A DNA stretch of 64,000 nucleotides from Hahellaceae bacterium. Its GTDB lineage: Bacteria; Pseudomonadota; Gammaproteobacteria; Pseudomonadales; Oleiphilaceae. The notes under the pieces are model-generated. The model searched no databases. It worked only from the letters and a program-made list of their open reading frames with translations, and was not told where the DNA came from. Shown here piece by piece: positions 1 through 9,413 of this stretch (positions are counted from its first letter, which is position 1; every line of letters starts with the position of its first letter). The DNA lies in NCBI GenBank assembly GCA_024234505.1, contig JACKOD010000004.1, forward strand, positions 396,001-460,000, in the 5' to 3' direction. Both the position numbers and the translations under genes were made by a program.

Positions 1-606
1 CTCATCGAAGAGTCGGAGGCGTTACAGTGCCAGGCCGCTGAAGTCACGGCGCAATCACTTGCCACGCAGTTGCCTGACCTGCGTATTGGATTGGTGCATG
101 GCAGGATGAAAGCCCAAGACAAGGCAAATGTGATGGCGGGTTTTAAAGCCGGAGAGGTGGATTTACTGGTGGCAACAACGGTCATTGAGGTGGGGGTAGA
201 TGTTCCCAATGCCTCGCTGATTATTATCGAAAATCCGGAGCGACTCGGGCTGGCACAGCTACACCAGCTACGTGGTCGGGTAGGGCGAGGGCATATCGAG
301 AGCTATTGCGCGCTGATGTACCATCCGCCGCTTTCCAGGCAGGGGGAGGCGCGACTGAAAGTGATGCGGGAAACTTCCAATGGTTTTGATATTGCGGAAA
401 AAGATCTGGAACTACGTGGTCCCGGTGAGGTATTGGGTACCCGGCAAACCGGCTTGATGACTTTTCGCATAGCGAATCTTGAGCGAGACAAATTACTCCT
501 GCCTGACGTCAAGCAAATTGCACAGCGTATTTTACCTCAGCAGAAGACGGTTGATCAGCTCATTCAACGCTGGTTGGGTCATAACCTGAGATATGGCGTG
601 GTCTAA
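1..606 (+). CDS. recG: ATP-dependent DNA helicase RecG, C-terminal part
   Basis: The frame is open from the first base of the window, so this is the 3' end of a gene that begins upstream. About 201 residues are visible. They start at LIEESE and contain superfamily 2 helicase motifs V and VI: TTVIEVGVDVPNA and QLRGRVGRG. The C-terminal wedge-following segment with ELRGPGEVLGTRQTG is diagnostic of RecG. RecG unwinds branched DNA and regresses stalled replication forks. A methionine-like start near base 70 is internal and not the gene start. The stop is TAA and no terminator is obvious before the next gene. Confidence 0.95.
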   Translation, partial: LIEESEALQCQAAEVTAQSLATQLPDLRIGLVHGRMKAQDKANVMAGFKAGEVDLLVATTVIEVGVDVPNASLIIIENPERLGLAQLHQLRGRVGRGHIESYCALMYHPPLSRQGEARLKVMRETSNGFDIAEKDLELRGPGEVLGTRQTGLMTFRIANLERDKLLLPDVKQIAQRILPQQKTVDQLIQRWLGHNLRYGVV

Positions 607-689
607 TTACGCGCCCTTTCGAAAAAGCCTCTATACTGTGTCTATTGAATTTCGCTTCTAGGTTTAGCATTTGTATGTTGAGAGACGAC

Positions 690-2084
690 ATGATTCCTGC
701 CTCCGTAAGTAAGGTGCTCGACACCTACCAGAATGACCCTGACATTAAATCGCAGGGCTTAATGCCTTCACAACTGGTCGATTCAAACCAGGTGGAGCGC
801 GCCGAACAGGTCAAAATGATCCTGATGCATGACGTATTGGGTCGTGTACAAGTCATTCTTCCTGCGAATTGCTTGCTGGATATTGATCGCCTCAACCGTG
901 ATTTGGGACGTAGCCTCAAAGTTTTGCCCAGCGATGATTTGCAGGATTTGCAGCATGCGCTCAGTGTGACCACGTTACCTGCGATGCCGGATATTACCGG
1001 GTTACCTTCGTTGATTGATAAGCGCGTGGATGACATGGAGTACATGCATCTCGAATCCGGCCATCGCGGTAAAATGCTTCGAATCAGTAAGCCTTTGTTC
1101 AAAGCCATGGTTAAGAATGCACGCATTGAGAGCTTTGCGGTGCCTGTGCAGGGCATTCAGGTAAATATTAGTCAGCCCGCGCACGATCGGGAGCAGATTG
1201 CCTCTGCGGTGCAAAAGTTTACCCATCTGCGCATTCGCCAACGGCTTGAAGATACGCTTGAGTTGCCGCCGTTACCGCAAACCGCACAAAAAATCATTCA
1301 CCTGCGTACCGACCCGAATGCGGGAATCGCCGATCTGGCGGATATTGTCGAAGCTGATCCCAGTCTGGCTGCACAGGTGGTCAGTTGGGCGTCATCGTCC
1401 TTTTATGCGGCACCGGGCAAAATTAAGTCGGTACACGACGCCATCATGAGGGTATTGGGCTACGATCTCGTGATGAATCTGGCGATGGGATTGTCGCTCG
1501 GGAAAACGCTTCAGCTGCCCAAAGAGCAGCCGGAAGGCTATCTCCCTTACTGGCAACAATCCATCTGGATGGCAACGGCCACAGGGGCTTTGGTTAACGC
1601 GATTCCCAGAGAGCATCGACCCGGGTTCGGGCTGGCCTATCTCTCGGGATTGCTGCATAACTTTGGGTATCTGGTGCTGGCACATGTGTTTCCACCACAC
1701 TTTGAATTGATGTGCCGCTATATTGAGGCGAATCCCCATCTGGATTCCGCCTATGTCGAGCACTACCTGCTGGGAATTACCCGCGAGCAGGTAGGCAGCA
1801 CCTTAATGGATATCTGGAACATGCCTGAAGAGGTTGTTGGTGCATTGCGTCAACAGAAAAATCCGTTTTTTGATGGTATGAGTTCTGATTACGCCAACAT
1901 TTTGTTTGTTGCCCGTAGTCATCTCACAGAGCGAGGGATCCTGTCAGGGCCGAGTGAGCGGATACCTGAGGAGTTGTACAAGCACCTTCAATTGGATCCT
2001 GCGATTGCGGCTGAAGTCATGGATGATTTGATCAACTCGAAAGAAGAAGTTTTGCAAATGGCCGGGTTATTGGATAAAGCTTGA
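690..2084 (+). CDS. HDOD domain protein with N-terminal YbaK-like domain
   Basis: About 464 residues if translation starts at the ATG at 690, which is preceded by GAGAGA; an in-frame ATG at 675 is the alternative. The first third looks like a YbaK/ProX tRNA-editing-type domain (VEQVKMIL-like start, then VILPANCLLDIDRLNRDLG and a late FAVPVQGI segment). The second half is an HDOD domain (LPPLPQTAQKIIHLR, VEADPSLAAQVVSWASS, GLLHNFGYLVLAH). HDOD proteins are metal-independent relatives of HD phosphohydrolases, usually signalling or scaffold proteins. The YbaK-like part is probably a binding module rather than an active deacylase; I cannot confirm its key lysine. The gene stands alone and is followed by a strong terminator. 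Confidence 0.85.
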   Translation: MIPASVSKVLDTYQNDPDIKSQGLMPSQLVDSNQVERAEQVKMILMHDVLGRVQVILPANCLLDIDRLNRDLGRSLKVLPSDDLQDLQHALSVTTLPAMPDITGLPSLIDKRVDDMEYMHLESGHRGKMLRISKPLFKAMVKNARIESFAVPVQGIQVNISQPAHDREQIASAVQKFTHLRIRQRLEDTLELPPLPQTAQKIIHLRTDPNAGIADLADIVEADPSLAAQVVSWASSSFYAAPGKIKSVHDAIMRVLGYDLVMNLAMGLSLGKTLQLPKEQPEGYLPYWQQSIWMATATGALVNAIPREHRPGFGLAYLSGLLHNFGYLVLAHVFPPHFELMCRYIEANPHLDSAYVEHYLLGITREQVGSTLMDIWNMPEEVVGALRQQKNPFFDGMSSDYANILFVARSHLTERGILSGPSERIPEELYKHLQLDPAIAAEVMDDLINSKEEVLQMAGLLDKA

Positions 2085-2117
2085 TTGGCTGCTGTGTTAA
2101 TTTCGGTAACCTTTTGA

Positions 2118-2172
2118 GGCGCTTTGTGGAAAAACGTTTAGAGTTGTTTTTCCCATAAAGCGCTTTTTCTTT
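2118..2172 (+). terminator. Rho-independent terminator after the HDOD gene
   Basis: An imperfect inverted repeat pairs GGCGCTTTGTGGAAAAAC with GTTTTTCCCATAAAGCGC around a short loop, and is followed by TTTTTCTTT on the plus strand. It lies 34 bases after the HDOD stop codon. Confidence 0.75.
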
Positions 2173-2348
2173 ATTTGTTCAATAAAAACAAGTGGATAAC
2201 TTGCTTGTTGGCGGGAATTACGCATTTTTACGCATGTCTTCCTTTTGCCCGATTTGGTTTATATTGATAAGCATAACCATGAGGTACGGATGTATAGGGT
2301 GTTATCCGGTCGAGTCAGGGTATACAGCGATTTTCCACGGAGGAAGTT

Positions 2349-2603
2349 ATGGATAAGTTAATTTTTAATCAGGCCAGCATTTTTCATCTGCAGCAGCTCG
2401 AATTTCAGTTTCGCAGAAAGTTTGGTTCCCGCTTTCGGTTATCCGATGAATCATCCAGAAATGAACTGATTAATCGTTCTGCCGAATCGTCAGACCGGAT
2501 TATTCGGCAATACTTTGAGCGCTTTTGTCACGAACTCGAACCGGCTTTGGTCGAGGAGCTGGTAATGCGCGGAGTGGTGAAGCCCACCGGAAACAAACAT
2601 TGA
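2349..2603 (+). CDS. small conserved-looking protein of unknown function
   Basis: 84 residues starting MDKLIFNQ, with an excellent ribosome site (GGAGGAAG) a few bases ahead of the ATG. It is rich in Arg, Glu and Phe, predicted mostly helical (LQQLEFQFRRKFGSRFRL, ESSDRIIRQYFERF), with no signal peptide or membrane segment. I do not recognise the family. The strong start signal and the dedicated terminator just downstream support it as a real gene with its own transcript. The roughly 260 bp leader upstream holds the previous terminator and presumably this gene's promoter. Confidence 0.7.
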   Translation: MDKLIFNQASIFHLQQLEFQFRRKFGSRFRLSDESSRNELINRSAESSDRIIRQYFERFCHELEPALVEELVMRGVVKPTGNKH

Positions 2604-2626
2604 TCGCATCCTTCAATGTGTCTCTG

Positions 2627-2656
2627 CCCCGATTTATTCGGGGTTTTTTGTTTTTA
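2627..2656 (+). terminator. Rho-independent terminator
   Basis: The stem CCCCGA / TCGGGG with a five-base loop is followed by TTTTTTGTTTTT on the plus strand. It ends the transcript of the small gene at 2349-2603. Confidence 0.85.
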
Positions 2657-2675
2657 TCCGCGCCGAATCTTGAGA

Positions 2676-3137
2676 TTATGGTTTAAAGGTATAATTGCGT
2701 AAAACCTGTGCACCCGCCAGAATTTCTTCTTTACGCATCTTCTCCAGTTTGAATCGTTGCTGATCCATTTTGAATAGAAAACGCTTATCTGTAGCGAGTC
2801 GGGCTTCGTGCGTTGGCATATGAGCCAGTGCGTCATAAATTTCATTGAAAATAGCAAACTGAGGATTTTCATGAAGTTCGGGAGCCAGATGGTCGAGCAA
2901 TACTTTTATGCGAATACATCCCTCGGAGAGTTCGACTTGATCTTCGAGGATACAAAGTGCCAATACCTGTAAACTCTCGATCAATTCTTTGCGTGTAAGG
3001 GCCTGTTGGTCCTCTGCCACTTTTATCGCGTTTTTGCGGTGCTTTATCTTTTTCCATTGCTGCAGGTTAAACCATATCAGGCCCACGCAGATGATGAGGC
3101 CGACAAGAATAAGAAAAAGCTGGGTGTTTTGAGACAT
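2676..3137 (-). CDS. DUF2489 family membrane-anchored protein
   Basis: 153 residues from the ATG at 3137 (MSQNTQLFLILVG). The frame stays open upstream, but only the region from here on looks like the family. One N-terminal membrane segment (LFLILVGLIICVGLIWFNL) is followed by a basic stretch and a helical cytoplasmic domain with the typical LTRKELIESLQVLALCILE and LSEGCIRIKVLLDHL segments of DUF2489. Function unknown. No clear ribosome site is visible for this start; ATG 3149 (MHALMSQN) is the alternative. It lies 139 bases downstream of the chemoreceptor gene on the same strand. Confidence 0.82.
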   Translation of the reverse strand: MSQNTQLFLILVGLIICVGLIWFNLQQWKKIKHRKNAIKVAEDQQALTRKELIESLQVLALCILEDQVELSEGCIRIKVLLDHLAPELHENPQFAIFNEIYDALAHMPTHEARLATDKRFLFKMDQQRFKLEKMRKEEILAGAQVLRNYTFKP

Positions 3138-3276
3138 TAATGCGTGCATCCAACAAGTCAGGGTGAATTTCGAGAGCGACAGGACCGCTCCCGGTAGGCT
3201 GGTCGGATACAAGGTTGCCACAAAGCAGGGCGTTCCTGCATCAAAAAATCTTGGTCCGCAAGGTGGATTTCGGCGA

Positions 3277-4905
3277 TTAGATTCTAAAGCGGGAGCTGAG
3301 TGCCCGCGTACGTGCTGCCGTATCGGTCAGTATTTTTGAGGTTTCCTGGCTCTGTTCCGCCGCATGGGCGGTTTTTTGCGTTAATTCAGTGACTTCTGAG
3401 ACTTTTCGTGCCACCTCTTCTGATACCCTGGATTGTTGCTCTGCTGCGGTGGCGACTTGCTGATTGAGATGAGTCAGTTCGTCAATGTTATGCGTAATAT
3501 TGCTCAGCGTTTCAGCGGCATCATTGAACAAATGAGCGCTTTCGGCGGTCATGGTCCGACTGGTTTCCATTACATTTACCGTGTTTTTTGCACCGGATTG
3601 TACGCTGTGAATGATACCTTCGATTTCTTCTGTGGAATCTTGTGTTTTCTGCGCCAACGATCGAACTTCATCAGCGACGACTGCAAATCCCCGGCCTTGT
3701 TCGCCGGCACGGGCCGCTTCGATTGCAGCATTGAGCGCGAGCAGATTGGTTTGCTCTGCAATACCCCGAATGACGTTTAGCACGGTGCCGACATTATTGG
3801 TATCTTCGGCTAACTTCCGCACGGTGGTTGCGGTGCTTTCGACTTGTTGAGACAGCTCACCAATGGTGTGCTGAGCACGACGCATGGTATTCAAGCCATC
3901 TTGTGCTGCACCGTTGGCATTCTGTGTCAGCTCAACCGCATGATTGGCGTGGTTGGCTACTTGTTGGGCCGCTTCAGTTAGTTCGTGAATGGCCGTAGCA
4001 ATCTGGTCTGTGCGTTGGTGTACTTGCTGTACGCTGTCATTGATACCTTCTGCGCTCGATATCAGGTCTTTAGATGCGTGCTGCAATTTCTGGTTGGATA
4101 TTCCCAATTGTTCCGAGACATTTAATAAAAATTGCCTCAGGTTTCGTGAGGAAGCGGCAAGCATGCCCAGTTCATCTTTCTGCTCGATCGTAATCTCTTC
4201 TTCAAGACTGCCTTCGCTGATGCTGGCAATGGCTTTAGCCAGTGTGCGAGCGGGTGACACAATGGATTGATGGATCAGATAAAGGATGGCACCGGTGAGC
4301 AGCAGAATCGACATAAAAACGGCCGTCGCCGCACCTTTTCCAGAATTGTGTGCGGTTTCCGAAATAGTTTGCGTCTGCTTTCTTGCCAGCAGGATCAGAC
4401 TTTTGCCAGCTTCTTCGAGTTGGAGTGCTGGTGCCCGGTCGATGCCCTTGACAGCACGGTCGCCTGTTTTGTGGTCGAAATTTGAATTTTTAAAGGCCTC
4501 CAGACCTTTTCGATAGCTGTTTGCGATAGCCTGGTGTGACTTTATAAACGCCTCTACTTTGGGGTATGCCGGGTTGTCCTGCGCCATATTTGCTAAAAGT
4601 GTTTGGGCCTCTTTTAGAACCTCGGCTTCCGTTTTCTCGAAATTTCCCCAATATTTGCTCAGATCTCCGGCAACATGGCCTCTGATTAAGACATTTTTCC
4701 ACTCTTGTACCTGCAGTTTAAACTTCGCTTGCAGATCCTTAATTTGCATTTCCTGTTGTAGTTCAACCGCGATCAGATGTTCAAAGGCATTGACCGTTTG
4801 CAGGCTATTAAAAAGAAATAGCAACGATGCGGCTGCAATAACAATATTTCCCCCCAAAATAATAACGAGTAATTTGTTGAAAATACTGCGATTGATCCAG
4901 TCCAT
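3277..4905 (-). CDS. methyl-accepting chemotaxis protein
   Basis: 542 residues. An N-terminal membrane helix (LLVIILGGNIVIAAASLLFLF) is followed by a helical periplasmic ligand-binding region of about 170 residues. A second membrane helix (AAVFMSILLLTGAILYLI) leads into a HAMP domain (SPARTLAKAIASISEG) and a long coiled-coil signalling domain. The signalling tip carries the invariant EQTNLLALNAAIEAARAGEQGRGFAVVADEVR region. It would sense an unknown small ligand and control CheA through CheW at the inner membrane. No other chemotaxis gene is adjacent. The C-terminus (TRALSSRFRI) has no CheR-tethering pentapeptide. Confidence 0.95.
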   Translation of the reverse strand: MDWINRSIFNKLLVIILGGNIVIAAASLLFLFNSLQTVNAFEHLIAVELQQEMQIKDLQAKFKLQVQEWKNVLIRGHVAGDLSKYWGNFEKTEAEVLKEAQTLLANMAQDNPAYPKVEAFIKSHQAIANSYRKGLEAFKNSNFDHKTGDRAVKGIDRAPALQLEEAGKSLILLARKQTQTISETAHNSGKGAATAVFMSILLLTGAILYLIHQSIVSPARTLAKAIASISEGSLEEEITIEQKDELGMLAASSRNLRQFLLNVSEQLGISNQKLQHASKDLISSAEGINDSVQQVHQRTDQIATAIHELTEAAQQVANHANHAVELTQNANGAAQDGLNTMRRAQHTIGELSQQVESTATTVRKLAEDTNNVGTVLNVIRGIAEQTNLLALNAAIEAARAGEQGRGFAVVADEVRSLAQKTQDSTEEIEGIIHSVQSGAKNTVNVMETSRTMTAESAHLFNDAAETLSNITHNIDELTHLNQQVATAAEQQSRVSEEVARKVSEVTELTQKTAHAAEQSQETSKILTDTAARTRALSSRFRI

Positions 4906-5134
4906 CTACCTTACCTGCTTATATTTTTTATCGAGCTGTAAGTATAGACAGCGGATGCTTGAAAGACTAAATCCTGCTTGATGTATGTCAGGTGGCGAGA
5001 AATTTGGCCGAGCGATACTTGCGTTCATCATGATGATTACCAACCGTTGGGTATTTGGGTGGCATCAGCTCATGGTCATGAAACGTAAGCCGGCACGTTG
5101 AATCGTGTTGGCCGCAGCTTAAAAGGGATTCCAG

Positions 5135-5323
5135 ATGATCACTTCTCGTTCGACGATGCTGTTACCCGATACAGAACAACGCATTGCCCGCAGAATTGGG
5201 TTAAGTGTGGAAGATTTTCGTAATTTTTATCAGCCACTTCTGGATAAGCGTTTAAAGCGTGAGGGGCAAGATTCCAGGCGTTTGGATAGCATTCAAGGTG
5301 GGCCATTCGAGTTGAAATGCTAA
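5135..5323 (+). CDS. small protein of unknown function
   Basis: 62 residues starting MITSRSTMLL, with AAAGGGA ahead of the ATG as a plausible ribosome site; ATG 5156 would give a shorter version. The middle (IARRIGLSVEDFRNFYQPLLDKRLKRE) reads like a compact helical protein, and the end (DSIQGGPFELKC) is charged. I do not recognise a family. It is followed immediately by a hairpin shared with the convergent lipoprotein gene, which supports its being a transcription unit. Confidence 0.5.
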   Translation: MITSRSTMLLPDTEQRIARRIGLSVEDFRNFYQPLLDKRLKREGQDSRRLDSIQGGPFELKC

Positions 5324-5334
5324 TCCGCAGGAAG

Positions 5335-5370
5335 AAGGACTCAATAATGCAAGTGCATCCTTGAGTCCTT
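5335..5370. terminator. hairpin between convergent genes
   Basis: A perfect 10 bp stem (AAGGACTCAA / TTGAGTCCTT) encloses a smaller ATGC/GCAT stem. It lies between the stops of the convergent genes at 5323 and 5391. The T-tract is weak on both strands, so termination efficiency is uncertain. Confidence 0.55.
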
Positions 5371-5390
5371 TAATTTGAGTGTTTGAGATG

Positions 5391-5972
5391 CTACATCGCG
5401 TAATGACGTTTGAATTCAGACATCATCGCTTCTGGTTTTTCCTTACTTTTGGCTTTGGGTAGTACATAAACTACCGTCTCACCCGCAGGGCCGGCGCCTA
5501 TGTCGGTATAACGAAAGGTCGCTTCGCCGGTTTTTCTGAACTTGTTCATTTCGTCAAAACTGTCAAATACATACAGACGGCCTTCCGTGTAGGTTTCGCC
5601 GTAAAAGCTGTTTGTGACTGCAGTTTTCCCATCAAACAGATCCACGCTGGGGATGCCTTGCGTCAGCTTCTTCTCGGCGGAAGTCAATCCAAAGCGAATG
5701 GTTTCGCCATTCGGGCCGGCACCAATGCGTGTCAGGGTAAAAGGCGTATCGCCACTCTTAACAAAATCGCGGTAGGTTTTGTGGTCGTCGAACAGGTAGA
5801 TGCGTCCGTCTGCGTGTGCTTCGAAAAGTTGCGGAGACAGGGGGGCGATCTGCGCGGTTTTGGCAGCGGCTTCGCTCACCGGGGCATTGGACACATTTGA
5901 TTGATGTGCGCACGCCGCCAGTACAGACACGGCAGCACCTAAAACCCATGTTTTGACGATAGTATTTCTCAT
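5391..5972 (-). CDS. lipoprotein with two copies of a YLFD/GAGP module
   Basis: 193 residues from ATG 5972, chosen over ATG 5978 because AAGGGT lies seven bases ahead of the former. The lipoprotein signal peptide has lipobox VLAAC, so the mature protein is anchored by its N-terminal cysteine. After a short linker come two repeats of about 45 residues: GRIYLFDDHKTYRDF...TRIGAGPNGETIRFGL and GRLYVFDSFDEMNKFRKTG...TDIGAGPAGETVVYVL. This is an internal duplication. I know no function for the module. The C-terminal tail is Lys/Glu-rich. It is monocistronic and convergent with the small gene at 5135. Confidence 0.8.
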   Translation of the reverse strand: MRNTIVKTWVLGAAVSVLAACAHQSNVSNAPVSEAAAKTAQIAPLSPQLFEAHADGRIYLFDDHKTYRDFVKSGDTPFTLTRIGAGPNGETIRFGLTSAEKKLTQGIPSVDLFDGKTAVTNSFYGETYTEGRLYVFDSFDEMNKFRKTGEATFRYTDIGAGPAGETVVYVLPKAKSKEKPEAMMSEFKRHYAM

Positions 5973-6081
5973 GTTCATACCCTTGATATTTGCTTGAAAT
6001 CTAAATTAAGTCGACACACAGGGTATGAATTTTAAATGACGTTAGTGTGACAGTTGGCTTTCAGTAGGGCGGCTAAGCGGA

Positions 6082-8571
6082 TTACAACCCCGAGAGGCTA
6101 TTCAAAACAACGGCAGGAGGGGTTTTGATAACGTGCCGACAACTGACCGCGCCAAGAATGCCGATCAGCAGTGCGCCGGAGATTGGCCCCGCCAGCCATA
6201 GCGCGGGGTGAGGCTGAAGCTCCCAGTGAAAAACCCAATGCTGAAGGCCCAGCAAGACGGATTCGGCCGCCGCGGCCGCAAATAGACCGGAAACCCCGCC
6301 AAGAAATGTAAACTCAAGCCATAAACTGCCACGAAGGCGTTTTCGATGACAGCCCAGTGCGCGTAATAAGGCTGACTCCTGAAGCCGAATTTGTAAACTG
6401 GCATGTACGGCCGATAGTAAAACCAGTACCCCAGCGACAAGTACCAGCCACAGCACCAGAGAAATCCCCTGACCGACCTGATTGATCATGGTTTGTATTC
6501 GTTCGATCAGGGTATCAACCTCAATTACAGAGACCGTGGGCATATTTGAAATCAAGGTATTTACAAAGTGCTTTTTCGAAGGAGGAATATACAGGCTCGT
6601 TAAATAACTGGGGGTGTAGGTCGCCAGTGTTTCTGGTTCGAACAGGAAGTAGAAATTGGGGCGTAAGGATTCCCAATTGACACTTCTCAGACTGGTGATC
6701 GTGGCATTTATAAACATGCCTCCGATGCTGAATGTGAGTTCATCGCCCAAATTAAGCTGCAAGTCTGAAGCTAGTTTCGCTTCTACCGACACTCCGTGAC
6801 TATCAACGCTTAACCTATCGAACCAGCGCCCCTCCAGAATGTGATTTTCAGCGGGAAGCTGGTCACTGGCGCTGAGATTTATTTCACGTTTAATGCCGTT
6901 TGGCAGCTCGGTTTGGCGTTCTACCAATGGCTGATAGTTAACCTGTGTCAGGCGCCCTCGCACCATTGGATAGAATGTCGTGCTTTCCAGTTGATGGTCC
7001 GCTATCAACTGTTGAATGGGCGTGACTTGGTCTGGGGCTATATTGACCAGAAAGTGATTGGGCGCGTTTGGCGTTAATTGGACACGCCACTCGTTCAGCA
7101 AACTGGTGCGTATAACAAATAGAATCATGAGTAGCATGATGGCACTGGCGAATACCATGATGAGTGCACTGCTTTGTGATTTATTACGGATAAGACCTGA
7201 CATGGCTAAACGCCAGGTTCCCCCGGCTCGCTTTGCCGTGATATGGGCGGCCGAGATTAATAGTCGGGAGGGTAGGGCGAGACAAATGCCAACCAGCACA
7301 ATGCCCGCCATCATGGTAAGCGTCATGGCTATATTTTGGCTATATATCGCCATTAATCCGGCTATAGCCAGAATGGCAAGCCATCCTTGCCGGGTCAGCG
7401 AGCCGTGTGAAATGGCAACATCCCGGCGAAAAATGCGGACAGGAGGAACGCCAGGTAAATACCAGAGCGCCGGTATCGCAAAGCCGAGCAGGGCGACGAT
7501 GCCTGTTAAGGCTCCCCATAGATAATGGCTACCCGATGCAGGTGCCAGTGGGGTCTGTATCGTTTCTGCAATGGTGCTGGCAATACTCGCTTGAACCCCA
7601 TGGCCGGCAAGCATACCGAGTGCCGAAGCAATTAAAGCCAGCAGGAATAATTGGGAAAAATAGAGCTGGCGAACCCGACTTGCACGCAGACCGAAGCTTT
7701 TCAGCAAAGCTACTTGTTCCGTATGCCTAAATGCAAAATGCCGTGTAGCGATTGCCATCGCGATGCCGGAAAGCAAGACGCCAATGATTCCAGCAAGTAC
7801 GAGAAAGTTTTTCGCCGTAGTCAGTGTTTTACTCAGACGTGCTTGCGCCAGATCGAGATCCTGCAGTTGTTCGTGTTCAGAGAGGCTGCCATGAATTTCT
7901 GTCGCAAAGGCGTTGAGGGCTTTTTCACTGCCCGCGAACAATGCTTTGTAAGTAATGCGGCTTCCGGGCTGAATGACTTGGGTCGCTTCCAGATCCGTTG
8001 CATTAATGAGTACCCGTGCGCCCGCCAGAAAGAATTGAGTACCCCGATCAGGCTCCCGGAAAATGACTTTGGTGACTCGAAAAGAGGCTTCACCCAACTC
8101 AATCTCGTCGCCTATGCGTATTCCGAGAAGGGGGATGAGCCGCGAATCTACCCAGGCTTCTCCCGAAGGAGGAATCTCCGTGGCGGCATAAATTCGGGCG
8201 GGATCATTTTCGAAGGGGCGATCACTTAATTCAAGCACGCCGCGCAGTGGATAGTGCTCCGAAACGGCTTTGACAGAAGCCAAATGCAGTTGGTCGTGGG
8301 CAAACACCATTGATCTGAATTCGGCGGTCATCGCGTGCGCCAGCCCGAATTGCTCTGCGACTTCAAATCGCTGATCCGGAATCGGTAGCCCGCTTTTAAT
8401 AATTCGATCGGCGGCGAGAAAACTATGGCTCTGAATGAGTAGTGACTGCTCCACCCGGCTGGTGAAAACCAGAATCCCGGTAACCAACATCACAGACAGC
8501 ATCAGGGCGGCGGTCAGTATTTGCAGTTCACCGCTGCGAAGATTTCTCCAGAGGAGCCTCAAGGTCAGCAT
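6082..8571 (-). CDS. ABC transporter permease, FtsX/YbbP type
   Basis: 829 residues from ATG 8571. The frame is open further upstream, but MLTLRLLWRNLRSGELQILTAALMLSVMLV is the family's usual N-terminus and its ATG overlaps the ATPase stop by seven bases, indicating coupled translation. About ten membrane helices are arranged as two FtsX-like halves with large extracytoplasmic MacB-like domains between. With the adjacent YbbA-type ATPase and the divergent tesA it matches the tesA-ybbA-ybbP locus of gammaproteobacteria. The substrate of this exporter is unknown, with lipid- or lipoprotein-related roles proposed by analogy with LolCDE and MacB. Confidence 0.92.
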   Translation of the reverse strand: MLTLRLLWRNLRSGELQILTAALMLSVMLVTGILVFTSRVEQSLLIQSHSFLAADRIIKSGLPIPDQRFEVAEQFGLAHAMTAEFRSMVFAHDQLHLASVKAVSEHYPLRGVLELSDRPFENDPARIYAATEIPPSGEAWVDSRLIPLLGIRIGDEIELGEASFRVTKVIFREPDRGTQFFLAGARVLINATDLEATQVIQPGSRITYKALFAGSEKALNAFATEIHGSLSEHEQLQDLDLAQARLSKTLTTAKNFLVLAGIIGVLLSGIAMAIATRHFAFRHTEQVALLKSFGLRASRVRQLYFSQLFLLALIASALGMLAGHGVQASIASTIAETIQTPLAPASGSHYLWGALTGIVALLGFAIPALWYLPGVPPVRIFRRDVAISHGSLTRQGWLAILAIAGLMAIYSQNIAMTLTMMAGIVLVGICLALPSRLLISAAHITAKRAGGTWRLAMSGLIRNKSQSSALIMVFASAIMLLMILFVIRTSLLNEWRVQLTPNAPNHFLVNIAPDQVTPIQQLIADHQLESTTFYPMVRGRLTQVNYQPLVERQTELPNGIKREINLSASDQLPAENHILEGRWFDRLSVDSHGVSVEAKLASDLQLNLGDELTFSIGGMFINATITSLRSVNWESLRPNFYFLFEPETLATYTPSYLTSLYIPPSKKHFVNTLISNMPTVSVIEVDTLIERIQTMINQVGQGISLVLWLVLVAGVLVLLSAVHASLQIRLQESALLRALGCHRKRLRGSLWLEFTFLGGVSGLFAAAAAESVLLGLQHWVFHWELQPHPALWLAGPISGALLIGILGAVSCRHVIKTPPAVVLNSLSGL

Positions 8572-9254
8572 GGTGACGGCCTTAAAGCGTGTTCGGATGG
8601 CCGGATTTTTCCGCCCTCCAGTGTGAGCACCTGCGTACACCGTTCCGCCAGGCGCGGCTCGTGGGTCACAAGCACCAGGGTTGTGCCCTGATCACGATTA
8701 AGTTCGAAAAGCAGGTCAATAATTTTCTTGCCGGTAGCGGTGTCCAGATTACCGGTTGGCTCATCGGCAAAGAGTATGGCCGGATTATTGGCAAACGCCC
8801 GAGCTATGGCAACGCGCTGTTGCTCTCCACCAGACAATTGCTTAGGGTAATGGGTGAGGCGATGACTTAATCCGACCTTATCCAAAAACTGTCTGGAGCG
8901 TTCAGCTGCTTTGCGGATGCCAAAGAGTTCCAACGGTAACATCACGTTTTCGAGGGCGGTAAGGCCTGGCAAGAGCTGAAAAGATTGGAATACGAACCCC
9001 GTCATTTGCGCTCGTATGTCTGCACGCTGCTCCTCATCCACTTGGGTAATGTCATGACCACTCAACAGAATTTGTCCTTCGGTGGGTATGTCCAGCCCTG
9101 CTAAGATGCCCAGCAACGTCGACTTACCGGATCCGGAGGCACCCACAATGGCGAGGCTTTCTCCTCGAGGTAATTCGAGGCTGATATTTTCGAGCAAACT
9201 GAGCGGTCCTTCGCTGGATTGAACCAGCTTGCTAACCCGGCGGGCGATGATCAT
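8565..9254 (-). CDS. ybbA: ABC transporter ATP-binding protein, YbbA type
   Basis: 229 residues from ATG 9254 (MIIARRVSKLVQ), which has AGGA seven bases ahead. Walker A is GASGSGKST, the signature is LSGGEQQRVAIARAFA, Walker B is ILFADEPTGNLD and the H-loop is VLVTHE. This is the LolD/MacB/YbbA subfamily. It would power the permease encoded immediately downstream, with which it overlaps by seven bases. It is divergent from tesA, with a shared promoter region of about 160 bases at 9255-9413. Confidence 0.93.
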   Translation of the reverse strand: MIIARRVSKLVQSSEGPLSLLENISLELPRGESLAIVGASGSGKSTLLGILAGLDIPTEGQILLSGHDITQVDEEQRADIRAQMTGFVFQSFQLLPGLTALENVMLPLELFGIRKAAERSRQFLDKVGLSHRLTHYPKQLSGGEQQRVAIARAFANNPAILFADEPTGNLDTATGKKIIDLLFELNRDQGTTLVLVTHEPRLAERCTQVLTLEGGKIRPSEHALRPSPC

Positions 9255-9413
9255 GTTAATTCCTGTGGCATCAAGGCAAAATCCATGGGTGAGTGATGGT
9301 TTGAGAATATTATTGGTCCCACCCCCAATAAACGACATCTCACCATACTACGTAATTCAGGGTAAGTCAGATTCACCATAGGCACTAAAATGAATATTTT
9401 CTCAGGAGAGCGA

